Source: Chersky-840 sp050011815
GTDB taxonomy: Bacteria > Actinomycetota > Acidimicrobiia > Acidimicrobiales > UBA8190
Assembly (NCBI GenBank): GCA_050011815.1
Contig: JBEKIJ010000019.1
Coordinates: forward strand, 1-64,000
DNA: 64,000 nucleotides
Reading direction: 5' to 3'
Positions within the stretch are counted from its first letter, which is position 1. The number at the start of each line of letters is the position of its first letter. Positions 43,953 to 52,958 of the stretch are shown here, one piece after another. Under the pieces are notes generated by a model. It made no database searches. It saw only the letters and a list, made by a program, of their open reading frames with translations, and had not been told where the DNA came from. The position numbers were made by a program, and so were the translations under genes.

Positions 43953-45187
43953 CACAGGGCCCCTGTGGATTGGTAGGACACCGGCAGCTCCTTGATGCCG
44001 TTCAGCCATGAGGATCGAAGCCGCCGGGGCGGTCCGAGCAGGCGTGCATCCGACAGTCCATCGGCGAGGGCATCGAACATGATCCGGACCTCGAGACGAG
44101 TCAGGTTGGCACCGATGCAGTAGTGCGGTCCACCACCGCCGAAGGTCACGTGCTGGTTCGGGTCGCGGCCGATATCGAACCGCTTGGGATCGATGTAGGC
44201 GTCCTCGTCGAAGTTGGCCGCCGCGAAGTACATTCCTACTCGCTCACCACAGCGGATCGTTTGGCCGCCGACCTCGGTGTCCTGCGTCGCCGTGCGCTGG
44301 AGCACGACGGCCGGCGAGGCGTAACGGAGAATCTCATCGACGGCGGTTGAGGGTCGCTCTGTCCGCCAGCGTTCCCATTGGTCCGGGTTCTCCAGGAACG
44401 CCAGCATGCCGTGGGCGATTGCCTGACGGGTCGTCTCGTTCCCCGCCACGGCCAGGATCATGAAGAAGAACCCGTACTCCTCGCTCGACAGGGTCTGGCC
44501 TGATGCATCGGGACGGACGAGGCGGCTGGTCACGTCACCCATGTCGCGGACCTTTCGTTCCTCGGCTGACGCGTAGGCATAGGCCAGAAGCTCGAAGGTG
44601 GCCGATTGGTCCATGGTGCCGTACTGGGGATCTTCGCTGCCCGCGATCTGATCGCTCCAGTGGATGAGCTGGTCACGATCTGCGTCGGGAAAGCCCATGA
44701 GGCCGGCGATCGCCTGCAACGGGAGGTGACAAGCGACATCGGCGACGAAATCACCACGCTCCTGCTTGGAGGCGGTCCAGACGATGCGTGCGGCGCGCTC
44801 GCGTAGATCGTCTTCGAGCTTGGCTACCGCCGGCGGCGTGAAACAACGCGTCCCGACGCCGCGCACCCGAGTGTGACGCGGCGGGTCCATGCACAACAAC
44901 AGCTCCTTCGTGGTCTCGCGCGCCACCTCGGACGAATCAAGGAGCCGAACGAAGGCCGAGTTCTTCTCGACCGACCAGCCCGTGCGAGCGGTGGACACGG
45001 CCTTGACATCCGCGTGGCGCGTGATCGCCCAGAAGCCCTTGTCGTCATGCCCCGAGGCGACCGGGTCCTGCGCATTCCAGAACACCGGGGCCTTCTCTCG
45101 CAGGTAGGCGAACTCGTCCAAGGGCAGACGGTCAGCGAGAATGTCGGGGTCGGTCAGATCGAACCCGGGCGGTACGACAACGGCCAT
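43952..45187 (-). CDS. Cytochrome P450 (CYP125/124/142-like group)
   Basis: 411 residues from the ATG at 45187; a GTG at 45226 lies inside the operator repeat and would put coding sequence over it, so it is less likely. The I-helix is AGNETTR (248-254), ExxR EILR (285-288), and the heme loop FGGGGPHYCIG (349-359) has Cys357 as ligand. The overall pattern (CMDPPRHTRVRG, FMILAVAGNETTRQAIAHG) fits actinobacterial P450s of sterol or fatty-acid hydroxylation. It is in an operon with an MDR and divergent from a TetR. It needs external ferredoxin partners, none of which is in the window. Confidence 0.9.
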   Translation of the reverse strand: MAVVVPPGFDLTDPDILADRLPLDEFAYLREKAPVFWNAQDPVASGHDDKGFWAITRHADVKAVSTARTGWSVEKNSAFVRLLDSSEVARETTKELLLCMDPPRHTRVRGVGTRCFTPPAVAKLEDDLRERAARIVWTASKQERGDFVADVACHLPLQAIAGLMGFPDADRDQLIHWSDQIAGSEDPQYGTMDQSATFELLAYAYASAEERKVRDMGDVTSRLVRPDASGQTLSSEEYGFFFMILAVAGNETTRQAIAHGMLAFLENPDQWERWRTERPSTAVDEILRYASPAVVLQRTATQDTEVGGQTIRCGERVGMYFAAANFDEDAYIDPKRFDIGRDPNQHVTFGGGGPHYCIGANLTRLEVRIMFDALADGLSDARLLGPPRRLRSSWLNGIKELPVSYQSTGAL

Positions 45188-45214
45188 CGTCGAGCGTCTC
45201 CCATTCGCAAGATC

Positions 45215-45244
45215 GTTAGTTGACACTGTCCCGTGTCAACTAAC
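45215..45244. promoter_or_regulatory. 30-base operator with 12-base arms (TetR site)
   Basis: GTTAGTTGACAC (45215-45226) and GTGTCAACTAAC (45233-45244) are exactly complementary around TGTCCC. The site lies between the CYP start and the TetR start and contains TTGACA-like -35 sequences for both directions. It is almost certainly the operator of the adjacent TetR. Confidence 0.8.
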
Positions 45245-45280
45245 GTGTCATCGTAGAATGGGCACGATCCGGTATCAACC

Positions 45281-45889
45281 ATGAACCCACCTGTCACCCG
45301 GCCCTTTCGGGGAGTCAGCGCTCCCGACCGCCTGGCCAACAGACGCCAGCGACTGGTTGAGGCGGCTTTCGACCTGGCCGGACGGCGGGGGGCGGCCAGC
45401 CTCGGCGTGGGTGACGTCTGCGCGGCAGCCGGACTCACGAAACGGTATTTCTACGAAAGCTTCGAATCGATCGACCAGCTGGGTGCGGCCGTCGTCGACC
45501 GTGCCATCGAAGTCATGGTCGAGCTCACCGAGCCCTTCAGACCGGGCACCGCTGGCGGTTCGGTATACGGCGGAATCAAGGCCTTCATCGACGCCCTGCT
45601 CGACGACCGCCGCCTGGCTCGGATCCTCATCACCGAGACCCAGGCCGGCAGTCTCAGCCGATTCCGGGGTCGCATCGTGGAGGTTGCTGTGGCTTCGCTC
45701 CTTCCCATCGATCAGTTGGCCGACACCCAATCGCTCGACCAGAGAAGGTTCATTGCCTACGCGCAGATCGGAGCCCTCGGGGAGATCTGCTTGGCCTGGC
45801 ACCAGGGAGTGGTGGAAATGGGGCGCGACGAGCTGGTGGATCAGTTGGTCGACCTCTTCGCCCGCATTGCGGCCCCTCCTCGCACCTGA
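45281..45889 (+). CDS. TetR-family regulator of the CYP operon
   Basis: 202 residues. The HTH is RRQRLVEAAFDLAGRRGAAS, LGVGDVCAAAGLTKRYFYES, in which the usual S-xx-Y/FYxHF is TKRYFYESF. The ligand domain is helical. It is divergent from the CYP, with a 30-base inverted repeat in the gap. Likely a ligand-responsive repressor of the CYP/MDR operon and of itself. Confidence 0.9.
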   Translation: MNPPVTRPFRGVSAPDRLANRRQRLVEAAFDLAGRRGAASLGVGDVCAAAGLTKRYFYESFESIDQLGAAVVDRAIEVMVELTEPFRPGTAGGSVYGGIKAFIDALLDDRRLARILITETQAGSLSRFRGRIVEVAVASLLPIDQLADTQSLDQRRFIAYAQIGALGEICLAWHQGVVEMGRDELVDQLVDLFARIAAPPRT

Positions 45890-46122
45890 TTGTTTGAACG
45901 ACGTCGCCATGTCCACTTCAAAACAGCTCCGATGCCACGAGTATTCGGCCCACTGGCTGCCCGCCGACGCTCTCGGCATGCCCCCTGGAGGCATCGGTGT
46001 GGAACCAGACGGCATAGCGATATCACCATGGCCAGTCGCATCCCCGTTTTCCGCCGCAGAGACGATTCGTAGGCTTGAGCTCGTGACGAAGCGGGCGGCC
46101 CGCCGGCGAAGGAGCCAGTGAG

Positions 46123-47568
46123 GTGGGTGAGCCCGTGACGCCGCTCGATTTAGCCGATGTCGGCTCGTTCGACGTGGAAACCGACGTCTTCGTGGCCGGG
46201 TTCGGTGCCGCGGGTTGCTGCGTGGCCCATGCCGCCCGGGAGGTCGGCGCCGAGGTGGTGGTGGCCGAACGAGCCTCGGGGGCGGGAGGCGCCGCGGCGT
46301 TGTCCGAGGGAATCGTCTATCTCGGCGGAGGCACACCGGTCCAGATCGCCTGCGGGTTCGAGGACTCGGTCGACAACATGGAGCGCTACCTGTTCGCCGC
46401 GTGTGGACCCGAACCCGACGAGGCGAAGGTCGTCGCCTATGCCGAGGCCAGCCTCGACCACTTCGACTGGTTGGTCGAGCGAGGAGTTGACTACGACGCC
46501 CGTCTCGATGTCGAAACGCAGATGGCTCCCTCGGGGACAGAGGGACTCGTCTGGTCCGGCGGCGAGGACGCCTGGCCGTTCAACGAGATCGCGGTGCCCG
46601 CACCGCGGGGGCATCTCGCCAAGACCAAGCGGTCGACGGGTTGGCTGCTCATGCAGAAGCTCGCGGCGGCGGCGGTCGCGGCCGGTGCGGATGTCTCCTA
46701 TGACACGCGGGTCGAGCGCCTCGTGGTCGACGCCGGCCGCGTGGTCGGGGCCGTGGCTACCCGCTACGGCGAGCGGGTGACGGTCAAGGCCCATCGGGGC
46801 GTGGTGCTGACCGCAGGAGGATTCATCTGGAACGACGAGATGCTCCGCCGCCACGCGCCCTCCCTGCTGTTGGGGACCTGGAAGGTGGGGACCGAGGCGG
46901 ACGACGGACGGGGGATCGAGATGGCCCAGGCGGTCGGTGCGCAGGTCAAGAACATGCACGCCGGGGAAGTGTCACTGCCGATCATCCCGCCTCGGCAGCT
47001 CATAGAAGGCATCATCGTCGACGGCGTCGGCCAGCGCTTCATCAACGAGGACACCTACATGGGCCGGGTCGGTCAGGCCGCACTCTATGAGCGCGACGCC
47101 ACGTGCTTCCTCGTGATCGATGAGGTCGGATACACGCCCAACTGGATGGGCCTCGAGGCCTCCTGGGTCTGCGGGACTGTCGGGGAACTGGAGGCCGAGA
47201 TGGGACTCCCAGCGGGCTCGCTCGAGGCGACGTTGGCGCTGTACAACCGCCACGCCGAGCTCGGCGTCGACCCCGTCTTCCACAAACGTCCCGAGCGGGT
47301 GCGACCCCTCGTCCCTCCTCTGGGGGCCTTCGACCTGCGGCGGGGCGCCGCGCCATACGCCCCCTTCACCCTGGGCGGCCTCGAGACAACGGTCGCCGGT
47401 GAGGTGCTGGACGTCGCCGGTGCGCCCATCCCAGGGCTGTTCGCCGCGGGGCGGAGCACGGCGGGGATCTGCTCCTTCGGCTACGCCTCGGGCCTCTCCC
47501 TGGGCGACTCGACCCTCTTTGGTCGCTTTGCCGGAGCGACCGTGGCCAAGTCGGCACGAGTCATCTGA
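46123..47568 (+). CDS. FAD-binding dehydrogenase, KstD/fumarate-reductase-like
   Basis: 481 residues from a GTG after GGAGCCAGTGAG. The FAD motif is DVFVAGFGAAGCCVAHAARE (residues 21-40), then ERASGAGGAAALSEGIVYLG, GVVLTAGGFIWNDEM, and at the C-terminus IPGLFAAGRSTAGICSFGYA, SGLSLGDSTLFGR, the standard flavin-domain closing motif. The family includes 3-ketosteroid delta-1-dehydrogenase; the catalytic Tyr set cannot be confirmed by eye. In the same region as a Rieske oxygenase and CYP, a steroid-like dehydrogenation is plausible. Confidence 0.83.
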   Translation: MGEPVTPLDLADVGSFDVETDVFVAGFGAAGCCVAHAAREVGAEVVVAERASGAGGAAALSEGIVYLGGGTPVQIACGFEDSVDNMERYLFAACGPEPDEAKVVAYAEASLDHFDWLVERGVDYDARLDVETQMAPSGTEGLVWSGGEDAWPFNEIAVPAPRGHLAKTKRSTGWLLMQKLAAAAVAAGADVSYDTRVERLVVDAGRVVGAVATRYGERVTVKAHRGVVLTAGGFIWNDEMLRRHAPSLLLGTWKVGTEADDGRGIEMAQAVGAQVKNMHAGEVSLPIIPPRQLIEGIIVDGVGQRFINEDTYMGRVGQAALYERDATCFLVIDEVGYTPNWMGLEASWVCGTVGELEAEMGLPAGSLEATLALYNRHAELGVDPVFHKRPERVRPLVPPLGAFDLRRGAAPYAPFTLGGLETTVAGEVLDVAGAPIPGLFAAGRSTAGICSFGYASGLSLGDSTLFGRFAGATVAKSARVI

Positions 47569-47591
47569 GTCCGCCACGAGCGACGACGGCG

Positions 47592-49475
47592 TCAACTTGA
47601 TGAAATGGTTATCCGGAGGCTGCGCCCGTAGGTGACGTATAGCGGCGGAGGTGCCACCGCCGCACATGCCCAGCACGTCGGCTTCGACTGGGTGGTGGCT
47701 GCCTCTAACGCCGTAACGGAGAAGCTCGAAGTTCCAGCTCGTTGAGGTGCACCCGAAATAACCCCGGTGGCGGCATCCAGGGTGAGCCCCGGTGGCAGGG
47801 TGCCGGTGACATACCACCCGTAAGGTGGTTGGCCTCCCGTTGCGTTGAGCGTCGCAGCATACGGAGTTCCCACCGTGCCCGCTGGTAACGATGCGGTGAT
47901 CACGTGCAAACCGTGCTCGCATTGTTGAATCGTCGGCGGCCCCTGAGCTCGATACAGCTTCTTCGCGCTGAGCTGAAACACGCTCAGGTGATTACGCGCG
48001 GCCAAAGTGCGCGACATGTACAAAGATTCAAGAGGAGGTCCAACCACCGTAGATCCAAAGTAACAAGCGCGCTTGGCGCTCGGTATCTGCTCGAAATTGA
48101 CCACGACGCGAGCAGTCGTCACATCGAGTTCTCTCATGGTGTCTCCACTGGTAATGCCGAAATGCGTCGTCTCGACACATTGCGCGACAAGCAAGGAGGT
48201 CAGGGTGACAAATGCAAGGGTCTTGAGTCGCTTGGCACCCGTGTCTTGCCTACGCGTCACCCCTTCGCTCCCTATGCGCCCCCAGGCGTAGACGACGATG
48301 CCGACCAGCAAGATGACGTTCGGGAGAGGGAAACGATCGATGCCCGCTGAAAGAAGGCCCTCACCGAGATGACCCTCCACGATCAGGAGGTCGAACAGCA
48401 AGGCAAAGACAATCAAGAGAAGAGGGAGGGGGTTTGTTCGCTTCCGCCGTTCACGTATCGTTTGAATGATCACAAACGCCGCCACGATACAAATCGCAGT
48501 CCCGAGCACCTCATACATCAGGAGGTATCGAGGTTGAATGGCGAAGAGTGACGTCGGAACCACGTTTCCAACGAGCACGACGAGGTATCGGGCCAGCATG
48601 ATTGGGTGGTGAAGCGCGTACGTGGAAGAACAGAGCCCTACCCTTCCACCTTCCAGGGCACACGTGGTGATTCCAAAGTTATAGCCATGGAAATAGAACA
48701 CCGTGGTGGCCACTCCAACCACAATCCAGATCACCGACTCGTAAAAGGTCCTACGCCTCCATGGGCTGAACCAGAGAAGACAAATCAAGCCGACGGGCCA
48801 AAGCACGAAGCCCTCCAGGAATGAAAACGATCCCGCGATGGCGGCCACGATCCCCAGTGAAAAGAAAACGTTCCTACCATGGCGAGGGACGAGCAGAACG
48901 TACGTCATCGCCGCAAAGAAGAAGACCACCAGATAGGACACGACTTGTATAGCCCAAAGGGCATTCTGCACATCCGCCAAGCCGAACCATACGACGCTCA
49001 GCGAAAGGACGTGCAGGAAAGTGAGTCTTCGTCCCAGGTAGGCCCGGAATGGGAGGAGTAACAAGCAAAAGCTCGCAACGAACGTAGCAGCACTGAACAA
49101 TATGATGGACTTCTCATTCAAATGATCGAATAGACCGAAAGCGACGATGAATAGCCGAGCGACAAATGGACGTCCGGCTACATACTGGCTCCACAGCGCA
49201 CCGATCGTCAGGTGGCCGTGAATTGCCGCGACGACGAGTGGAATCATGTTCCAATCGTCGGCGTCTGGGACGTCGATCGAGTAGTGGAAGACATATAACA
49301 CGTAGAGGATGGCGGGAATGCTTGCCGCCGCCACGACCAGAATGGGATGACTTAGCCACGAATAGCGATCCGAATCCTGGACCCCCTGAAGCACTGATGG
49401 ATCAGACTGCTTTGCGTCCGACGTGAGCCCTGGGCCCTGGGAGACGCCGGTCACGTGATCGAGCCCGCCCATCAT
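47592..49475 (-). CDS. Large membrane protein with C-terminal Ig-like (putative Ig) domain
   Basis: 627 residues. About eleven TMs from VVAAASIPAILYVLYVFHYS to about residue 440; the first loop has DVPDADDWNMIPLV, acidic as in GT-C transferases. The C-terminus leaves the membrane and carries TASLPAGTVGTPYAATLNAT, GGQPPYGWYVTGTLPPGLTL, DAATGVISGAPQRAGTSSFS, a textbook putative-Ig (cadherin-like) repeat. The last 30 residues (after TQSKPT) are out of character and might reflect a changed frame. Base composition is more AT-rich than its neighbours. Function unknown; surface glycan work is likely. Confidence 0.7.
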   Translation of the reverse strand: MMGGLDHVTGVSQGPGLTSDAKQSDPSVLQGVQDSDRYSWLSHPILVVAAASIPAILYVLYVFHYSIDVPDADDWNMIPLVVAAIHGHLTIGALWSQYVAGRPFVARLFIVAFGLFDHLNEKSIILFSAATFVASFCLLLLPFRAYLGRRLTFLHVLSLSVVWFGLADVQNALWAIQVVSYLVVFFFAAMTYVLLVPRHGRNVFFSLGIVAAIAGSFSFLEGFVLWPVGLICLLWFSPWRRRTFYESVIWIVVGVATTVFYFHGYNFGITTCALEGGRVGLCSSTYALHHPIMLARYLVVLVGNVVPTSLFAIQPRYLLMYEVLGTAICIVAAFVIIQTIRERRKRTNPLPLLLIVFALLFDLLIVEGHLGEGLLSAGIDRFPLPNVILLVGIVVYAWGRIGSEGVTRRQDTGAKRLKTLAFVTLTSLLVAQCVETTHFGITSGDTMRELDVTTARVVVNFEQIPSAKRACYFGSTVVGPPLESLYMSRTLAARNHLSVFQLSAKKLYRAQGPPTIQQCEHGLHVITASLPAGTVGTPYAATLNATGGQPPYGWYVTGTLPPGLTLDAATGVISGAPQRAGTSSFSVTALEAATTQSKPTCWACAAVAPPPLYVTYGRSLRITISSS

Positions 49476-49798
49476 TCCAAACGATACATGCGGTTCTTGG
49501 CCTCGTGGCTGAGGCCGCCGTCCCAGTGGAGGGCGTCGGTCTGGATGGGATCGGTCTGGATGGGATCGGTCGTGCCAGAACGAGACCTCTTGAGCTCGTC
49601 ACGACGATCGGACGTCTTCTCGGTTGGGCCTGGCTCTCGTCCGGCCTCGACCGGGCGACGCACCATCGTCCTTACCGCGTCACACGACCCCTCCGGACCT
49701 GATCGTCCTTGGTCTGGCGGCGCGCTCGATGCCACCCGGAACACTGTGATACGAATCTCTGAAGAAGATCGAGCCCACGCCTGCGCCGGAGGACACGT
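49476..49798. other. Intergenic with a short tandem repeat
   Basis: No gene is recognised. It contains a 15-base tandem repeat at 49537-49571. Confidence 0.5.
49537..49571. repeat. 15-base tandem repeat
   Basis: The unit CGGTCTGGATGGGAT occurs twice in direct succession and begins a third time (CGGTC). It is short, and may be replication slippage. Confidence 0.7.
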
Positions 49799-50902
49799 AT
49801 GAGCCGCTCAGATCGTTCGCCCGACCGCAAGCTGCGCGTCTTCCAGGTGGCCACGGGGAACGTGGGATCCGAGATGATCAAGCGGATCCAACACCACCCG
49901 GATCTGGAGCTTGTGGGACTGCACTGTTACTCGCCCGAGAAGATCGGCAAGGACGCAGGCGAGCTCGTCGACCTTGGTCCTATCGGGGTCGTCGCCAGCG
50001 GCACCATCGAGGAGATCATCGCCGCCGGCCCCGACTGCGTGACGTTCCACGGGGTGTTCCCCGATATCGAGCTCTATGAGCGCGTCTTGGAGGCCGGCAT
50101 CAACATCGTGACCACCGCGGACTGGATCACCGGTCACCACCGGGACGCCAACCACCGACATCGATCAGGCCGTAAGGAGTCGGAGGTTCTCGAGGCCGCG
50201 TGCCTGCGAGGCAACTCGACCTTCTATGGGACCGGCATGAATCCGGGTCTCGCGCAGATCCTCACCATCGTGCACTCCTCCGATGTCGCCGAGATCCAGC
50301 ATGTGCTGTGCAAGGAGTCGGTTGATGTCTCGTGCCATCACTCGGTCGATACGTGGGTGGAGGTGGGTTTCGGACGACCCGTCGACGATCCCCAGCTTCC
50401 TGCGATGCTCGAGAAGTACACCCGCGTGTTCGAGGACGGTGTGCGGCTGATCGCCGACTGCCTGGCGCTCGAGCTCGACGAAGTGCAGTTCGAGTACGAG
50501 CTCGGCGCGTGCACCAAGGACATCGACCTCGGGTGGTACAAACTTCCCAAAGGTTCACTCGGGGGTTGCTACCTCAAGTACGTCGGCAAGGCTGGCGGCA
50601 CGCCGAGGATCGAGATGCACCTCGAGTGGCAGATGACACCGCACACCGAGCCACACTGGGACATTGAGGCCTGCTACATCACGCAGATCGACGGAGATCC
50701 CTGCATCTACAGCAAGCATCTGATCTTTCCGAAGCCCGGCACCGATTTCTCGTCGCCCGAGGCCTTTGCGTCGGTCGGGATGACGATCACCGGCATGCCG
50801 GCCCTCAATGCGATCAGGGCCGTCGTCGAGGCCGATCCTGGATGCGTCACGAGTGCAGACCTGCCCCTGCGGACCTTCGCCGGGCGATTCGCCGTCGACT
50901 GA
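49799..50902 (+). CDS. DapB-like NAD(P)-dependent reductase (paralogue 1)
   Basis: 367 residues. The N-terminal Rossmann fold has RVFQVATGNVGSEMIKRIQH, then HPDLELVGLHCYSPEKIGKD, as in dihydrodipicolinate-reductase-type and 2,4-diaminopentanoate-dehydrogenase-type proteins. TFYGTGMNPGLAQILTIVHS contains the conserved GTGxxPG loop. The stop overlaps the Rieske gene start (TGATG). Lysine synthesis is unlikely because the protein is about 100 residues longer than DapB. Two paralogues (51869 and 58099) sit within 10 kb. Family firm, substrate unknown. Confidence 0.82.
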   Translation: MSRSDRSPDRKLRVFQVATGNVGSEMIKRIQHHPDLELVGLHCYSPEKIGKDAGELVDLGPIGVVASGTIEEIIAAGPDCVTFHGVFPDIELYERVLEAGINIVTTADWITGHHRDANHRHRSGRKESEVLEAACLRGNSTFYGTGMNPGLAQILTIVHSSDVAEIQHVLCKESVDVSCHHSVDTWVEVGFGRPVDDPQLPAMLEKYTRVFEDGVRLIADCLALELDEVQFEYELGACTKDIDLGWYKLPKGSLGGCYLKYVGKAGGTPRIEMHLEWQMTPHTEPHWDIEACYITQIDGDPCIYSKHLIFPKPGTDFSSPEAFASVGMTITGMPALNAIRAVVEADPGCVTSADLPLRTFAGRFAVD

Positions 50903-51852
50903 TGATGGCCCGCTATCCGTTTCCCGCCTCGCCGAACGGCTGGTTCTGCGTGGGCGCCACCGAGAATCTCGCCCCGGGTGACGTGACGCCCGTGAAATAT
51001 CTGGAGCGCGACCTGGTGCTCTTCCGCGGCGAGGACGGAGGGGCACGGGTTTTCGATGCGCATTGCCCGCATTTCGGTGCCCACCTCGGCGTGGGAGGGC
51101 GGGTGTGCGGCGACGGCATCGCCTGTCCCTTCCACGGTTGGCGCTTTGACGGCGACGGCCGACTGGTCGAGGTGCCGAGGCTCGACCGCCCACCTCGCGC
51201 CGCCGCTCGGCCATGGGTCGTGTGCGAGCGCAACGGGCGGATCCTTGTCTGGCACCACGCGCAAGGCGAACCGCCAAGCTTCGATGTCAAGGCCTATCGC
51301 GAGGACGAGGCGGACTGGACGCCATGGAGGAGCAACAGCTACCGGGTGCGCATCCATCTCCAGGACCTGATGGAGAACATCATCGACAGGTCCCACTTCC
51401 TGACGGTGCACGATATGGCACCCCCCGAACACGAGCACTTCGAAGTCAGCTTCTCCGGACCCTCCATGGTCGTCGACCAAAGCCTGAAGGTGACCGCAAT
51501 CTCAGAAACAGGCTTCGAGGTGAATACGAGGACCACGGCGTACGGGCCGGGAATCGTGGCGGTCGAGGTGAACCAGGGCCCGATCGAGATGCTCACCTAC
51601 ATCACGCAGACTCCGATCGACGAGGAGTTCACCGAGGTGAACCTCCATTTCTCCATGAAGCGACTTCCGGATGCGGCCGCCACCGAGTCGATCTCGAAGC
51701 TCAACGACGAGATCACCAATCTCCAGTTCACCCAGGACGTACCGATCTGGGAGAACAAGATCTACCGTGAGCACCCGATCATCACGAAGGTCGACGGGCC
51801 CGTGGTGCAGTACCGCCGTTGGTTCCGGCAGTTCTACTCGGAAGCCGGTTGA
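50902..51852 (+). CDS. Rieske non-heme iron oxygenase, KshA-like
   Basis: 316 residues. The Rieske cluster is CPHFGAHLGVGG (Cys55, His57) and CPFHGW (Cys75, His78). The catalytic domain has LQDLMENIIDRSHFLTVHDM, with Asn/Asp and two His around the mononuclear iron. It resembles the oxygenase of 3-ketosteroid 9-alpha-hydroxylase (KshA). No reductase partner is in the window. Translationally coupled to the DapB-like gene, so the two enzymes should act in sequence. Confidence 0.87.
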   Translation: MMARYPFPASPNGWFCVGATENLAPGDVTPVKYLERDLVLFRGEDGGARVFDAHCPHFGAHLGVGGRVCGDGIACPFHGWRFDGDGRLVEVPRLDRPPRAAARPWVVCERNGRILVWHHAQGEPPSFDVKAYREDEADWTPWRSNSYRVRIHLQDLMENIIDRSHFLTVHDMAPPEHEHFEVSFSGPSMVVDQSLKVTAISETGFEVNTRTTAYGPGIVAVEVNQGPIEMLTYITQTPIDEEFTEVNLHFSMKRLPDAAATESISKLNDEITNLQFTQDVPIWENKIYREHPIITKVDGPVVQYRRWFRQFYSEAG

Positions 51853-51868
51853 TCGTCCGAGGAGTGGA

Positions 51869-52936
51869 TCACCGGCGACTGCGGTGCAGGCCGAGGCCGG
51901 CGCGGCCCGCCACCGGAGGCAGGTCGAGGTAGGTGAGAAGGCCGGGCGCTGCCTCGCAGACGTAGGGGATGGCGTTCACGCAGTGCATGGCGGTGGCGAC
52001 GATGCCCGGATTGCGTGCCAGTCCCTCGGCGATCGAGTGTGGGTGCAGCTTCTTGAAGGTCACGAGGACATTGGGGTCACCGGTGATCTCCACCTCGAAA
52101 CGCTCCTCCTCGGGGCCGAACGTCCACGGCGGATCGAGGTCGGCCACGCCCATGAGCCAGTTCACCGCGGCCGTGATCGCGACCGCGCCGTCGACGAGGC
52201 CCTCCCACCGAAATCTCTGTGCCGCCACCGTGCCCGGTTGGATGGCTCCGATGGGCGAGTCGATGGGCTTGGTTGCCACCGCCATGTCATGGGTCGTGCG
52301 CAGGTCGGGGTCGAGGTCGAACCCGAGCTCGTCGGCCAGCATCCAGACCGATTGGCGAAATCCCGCCCCCAGAGCATCGGCCATGATGCTCGTACGCGCC
52401 TCTTCGGGAGTCTTGCCGAAGAGCATCCAATCGCGGATGACATCGGGCGCACCGTAGGTGCGAATATCGGAGAACTCCTCGGCCCGCACCTGTGTAATCG
52501 AGCCGGAGAGGGCGGAGATGACCATGGGGAAACGTTCGGTGATGCCACCGGGGTGGATGCCCGTGCCGTGCAGGGTTACGCCGGCGGTCTTGCAAATGGT
52601 ATCGAATCGATCTCGTTCAACGGCGGGCGGGTAGAACCAGCCCAGCGGCGTCACGACGTTCTTGCCCGAGTCCAGGATGCGGATGATGACCGAGGGGTCG
52701 GCGAAGATCGGGCTGTAGACGACACAATCGGCATCGAGCGAAAGCAGCACCTCGACGTCGGTGGTGGCGGAGACGCCGATCGGGTCTCCCGACAGAAGGG
52801 TCCCCAGATCAACTCCGTTCTTCTCCGGGGAGTGAACCCAGCATCCGACAAGATCGAGATCGGGGTGGGCCAGGACGCCTTGCATGGCGGCCCGACCCAC
52901 GCCGCCGCTCGCCCATTGGATGACCCGGTAAGTCAT
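51869..52936 (-). CDS. DapB-like NAD(P)-dependent reductase (paralogue 2)
   Basis: 355 residues from the ATG at 52936; the longer frame overlaps the upstream gene. It opens MTYRVIQWASGGVGRAAMQG, VLAHPDLDLVGCWVHSPEKN, a Rossmann start with the same PEK motif as paralogue 1, and has TLHGTGIHPGGITERFPMVI with the GTGxxPG loop. It lies 22 bases after the stop of a large membrane protein gene and may be co-transcribed with it. It is convergent with the Rieske gene. Confidence 0.82.
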   Translation of the reverse strand: MTYRVIQWASGGVGRAAMQGVLAHPDLDLVGCWVHSPEKNGVDLGTLLSGDPIGVSATTDVEVLLSLDADCVVYSPIFADPSVIIRILDSGKNVVTPLGWFYPPAVERDRFDTICKTAGVTLHGTGIHPGGITERFPMVISALSGSITQVRAEEFSDIRTYGAPDVIRDWMLFGKTPEEARTSIMADALGAGFRQSVWMLADELGFDLDPDLRTTHDMAVATKPIDSPIGAIQPGTVAAQRFRWEGLVDGAVAITAAVNWLMGVADLDPPWTFGPEEERFEVEITGDPNVLVTFKKLHPHSIAEGLARNPGIVATAMHCVNAIPYVCEAAPGLLTYLDLPPVAGRAGLGLHRSRR

Positions 52937-52958
52937 GGCACACCCCGTTGCCGAGAAC

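Noticed and set aside
49537..49571. Short tandem repeat considered as a CRISPR-like array
   Set aside because: Units are contiguous without spacers and only two are complete, so it is simple slippage.
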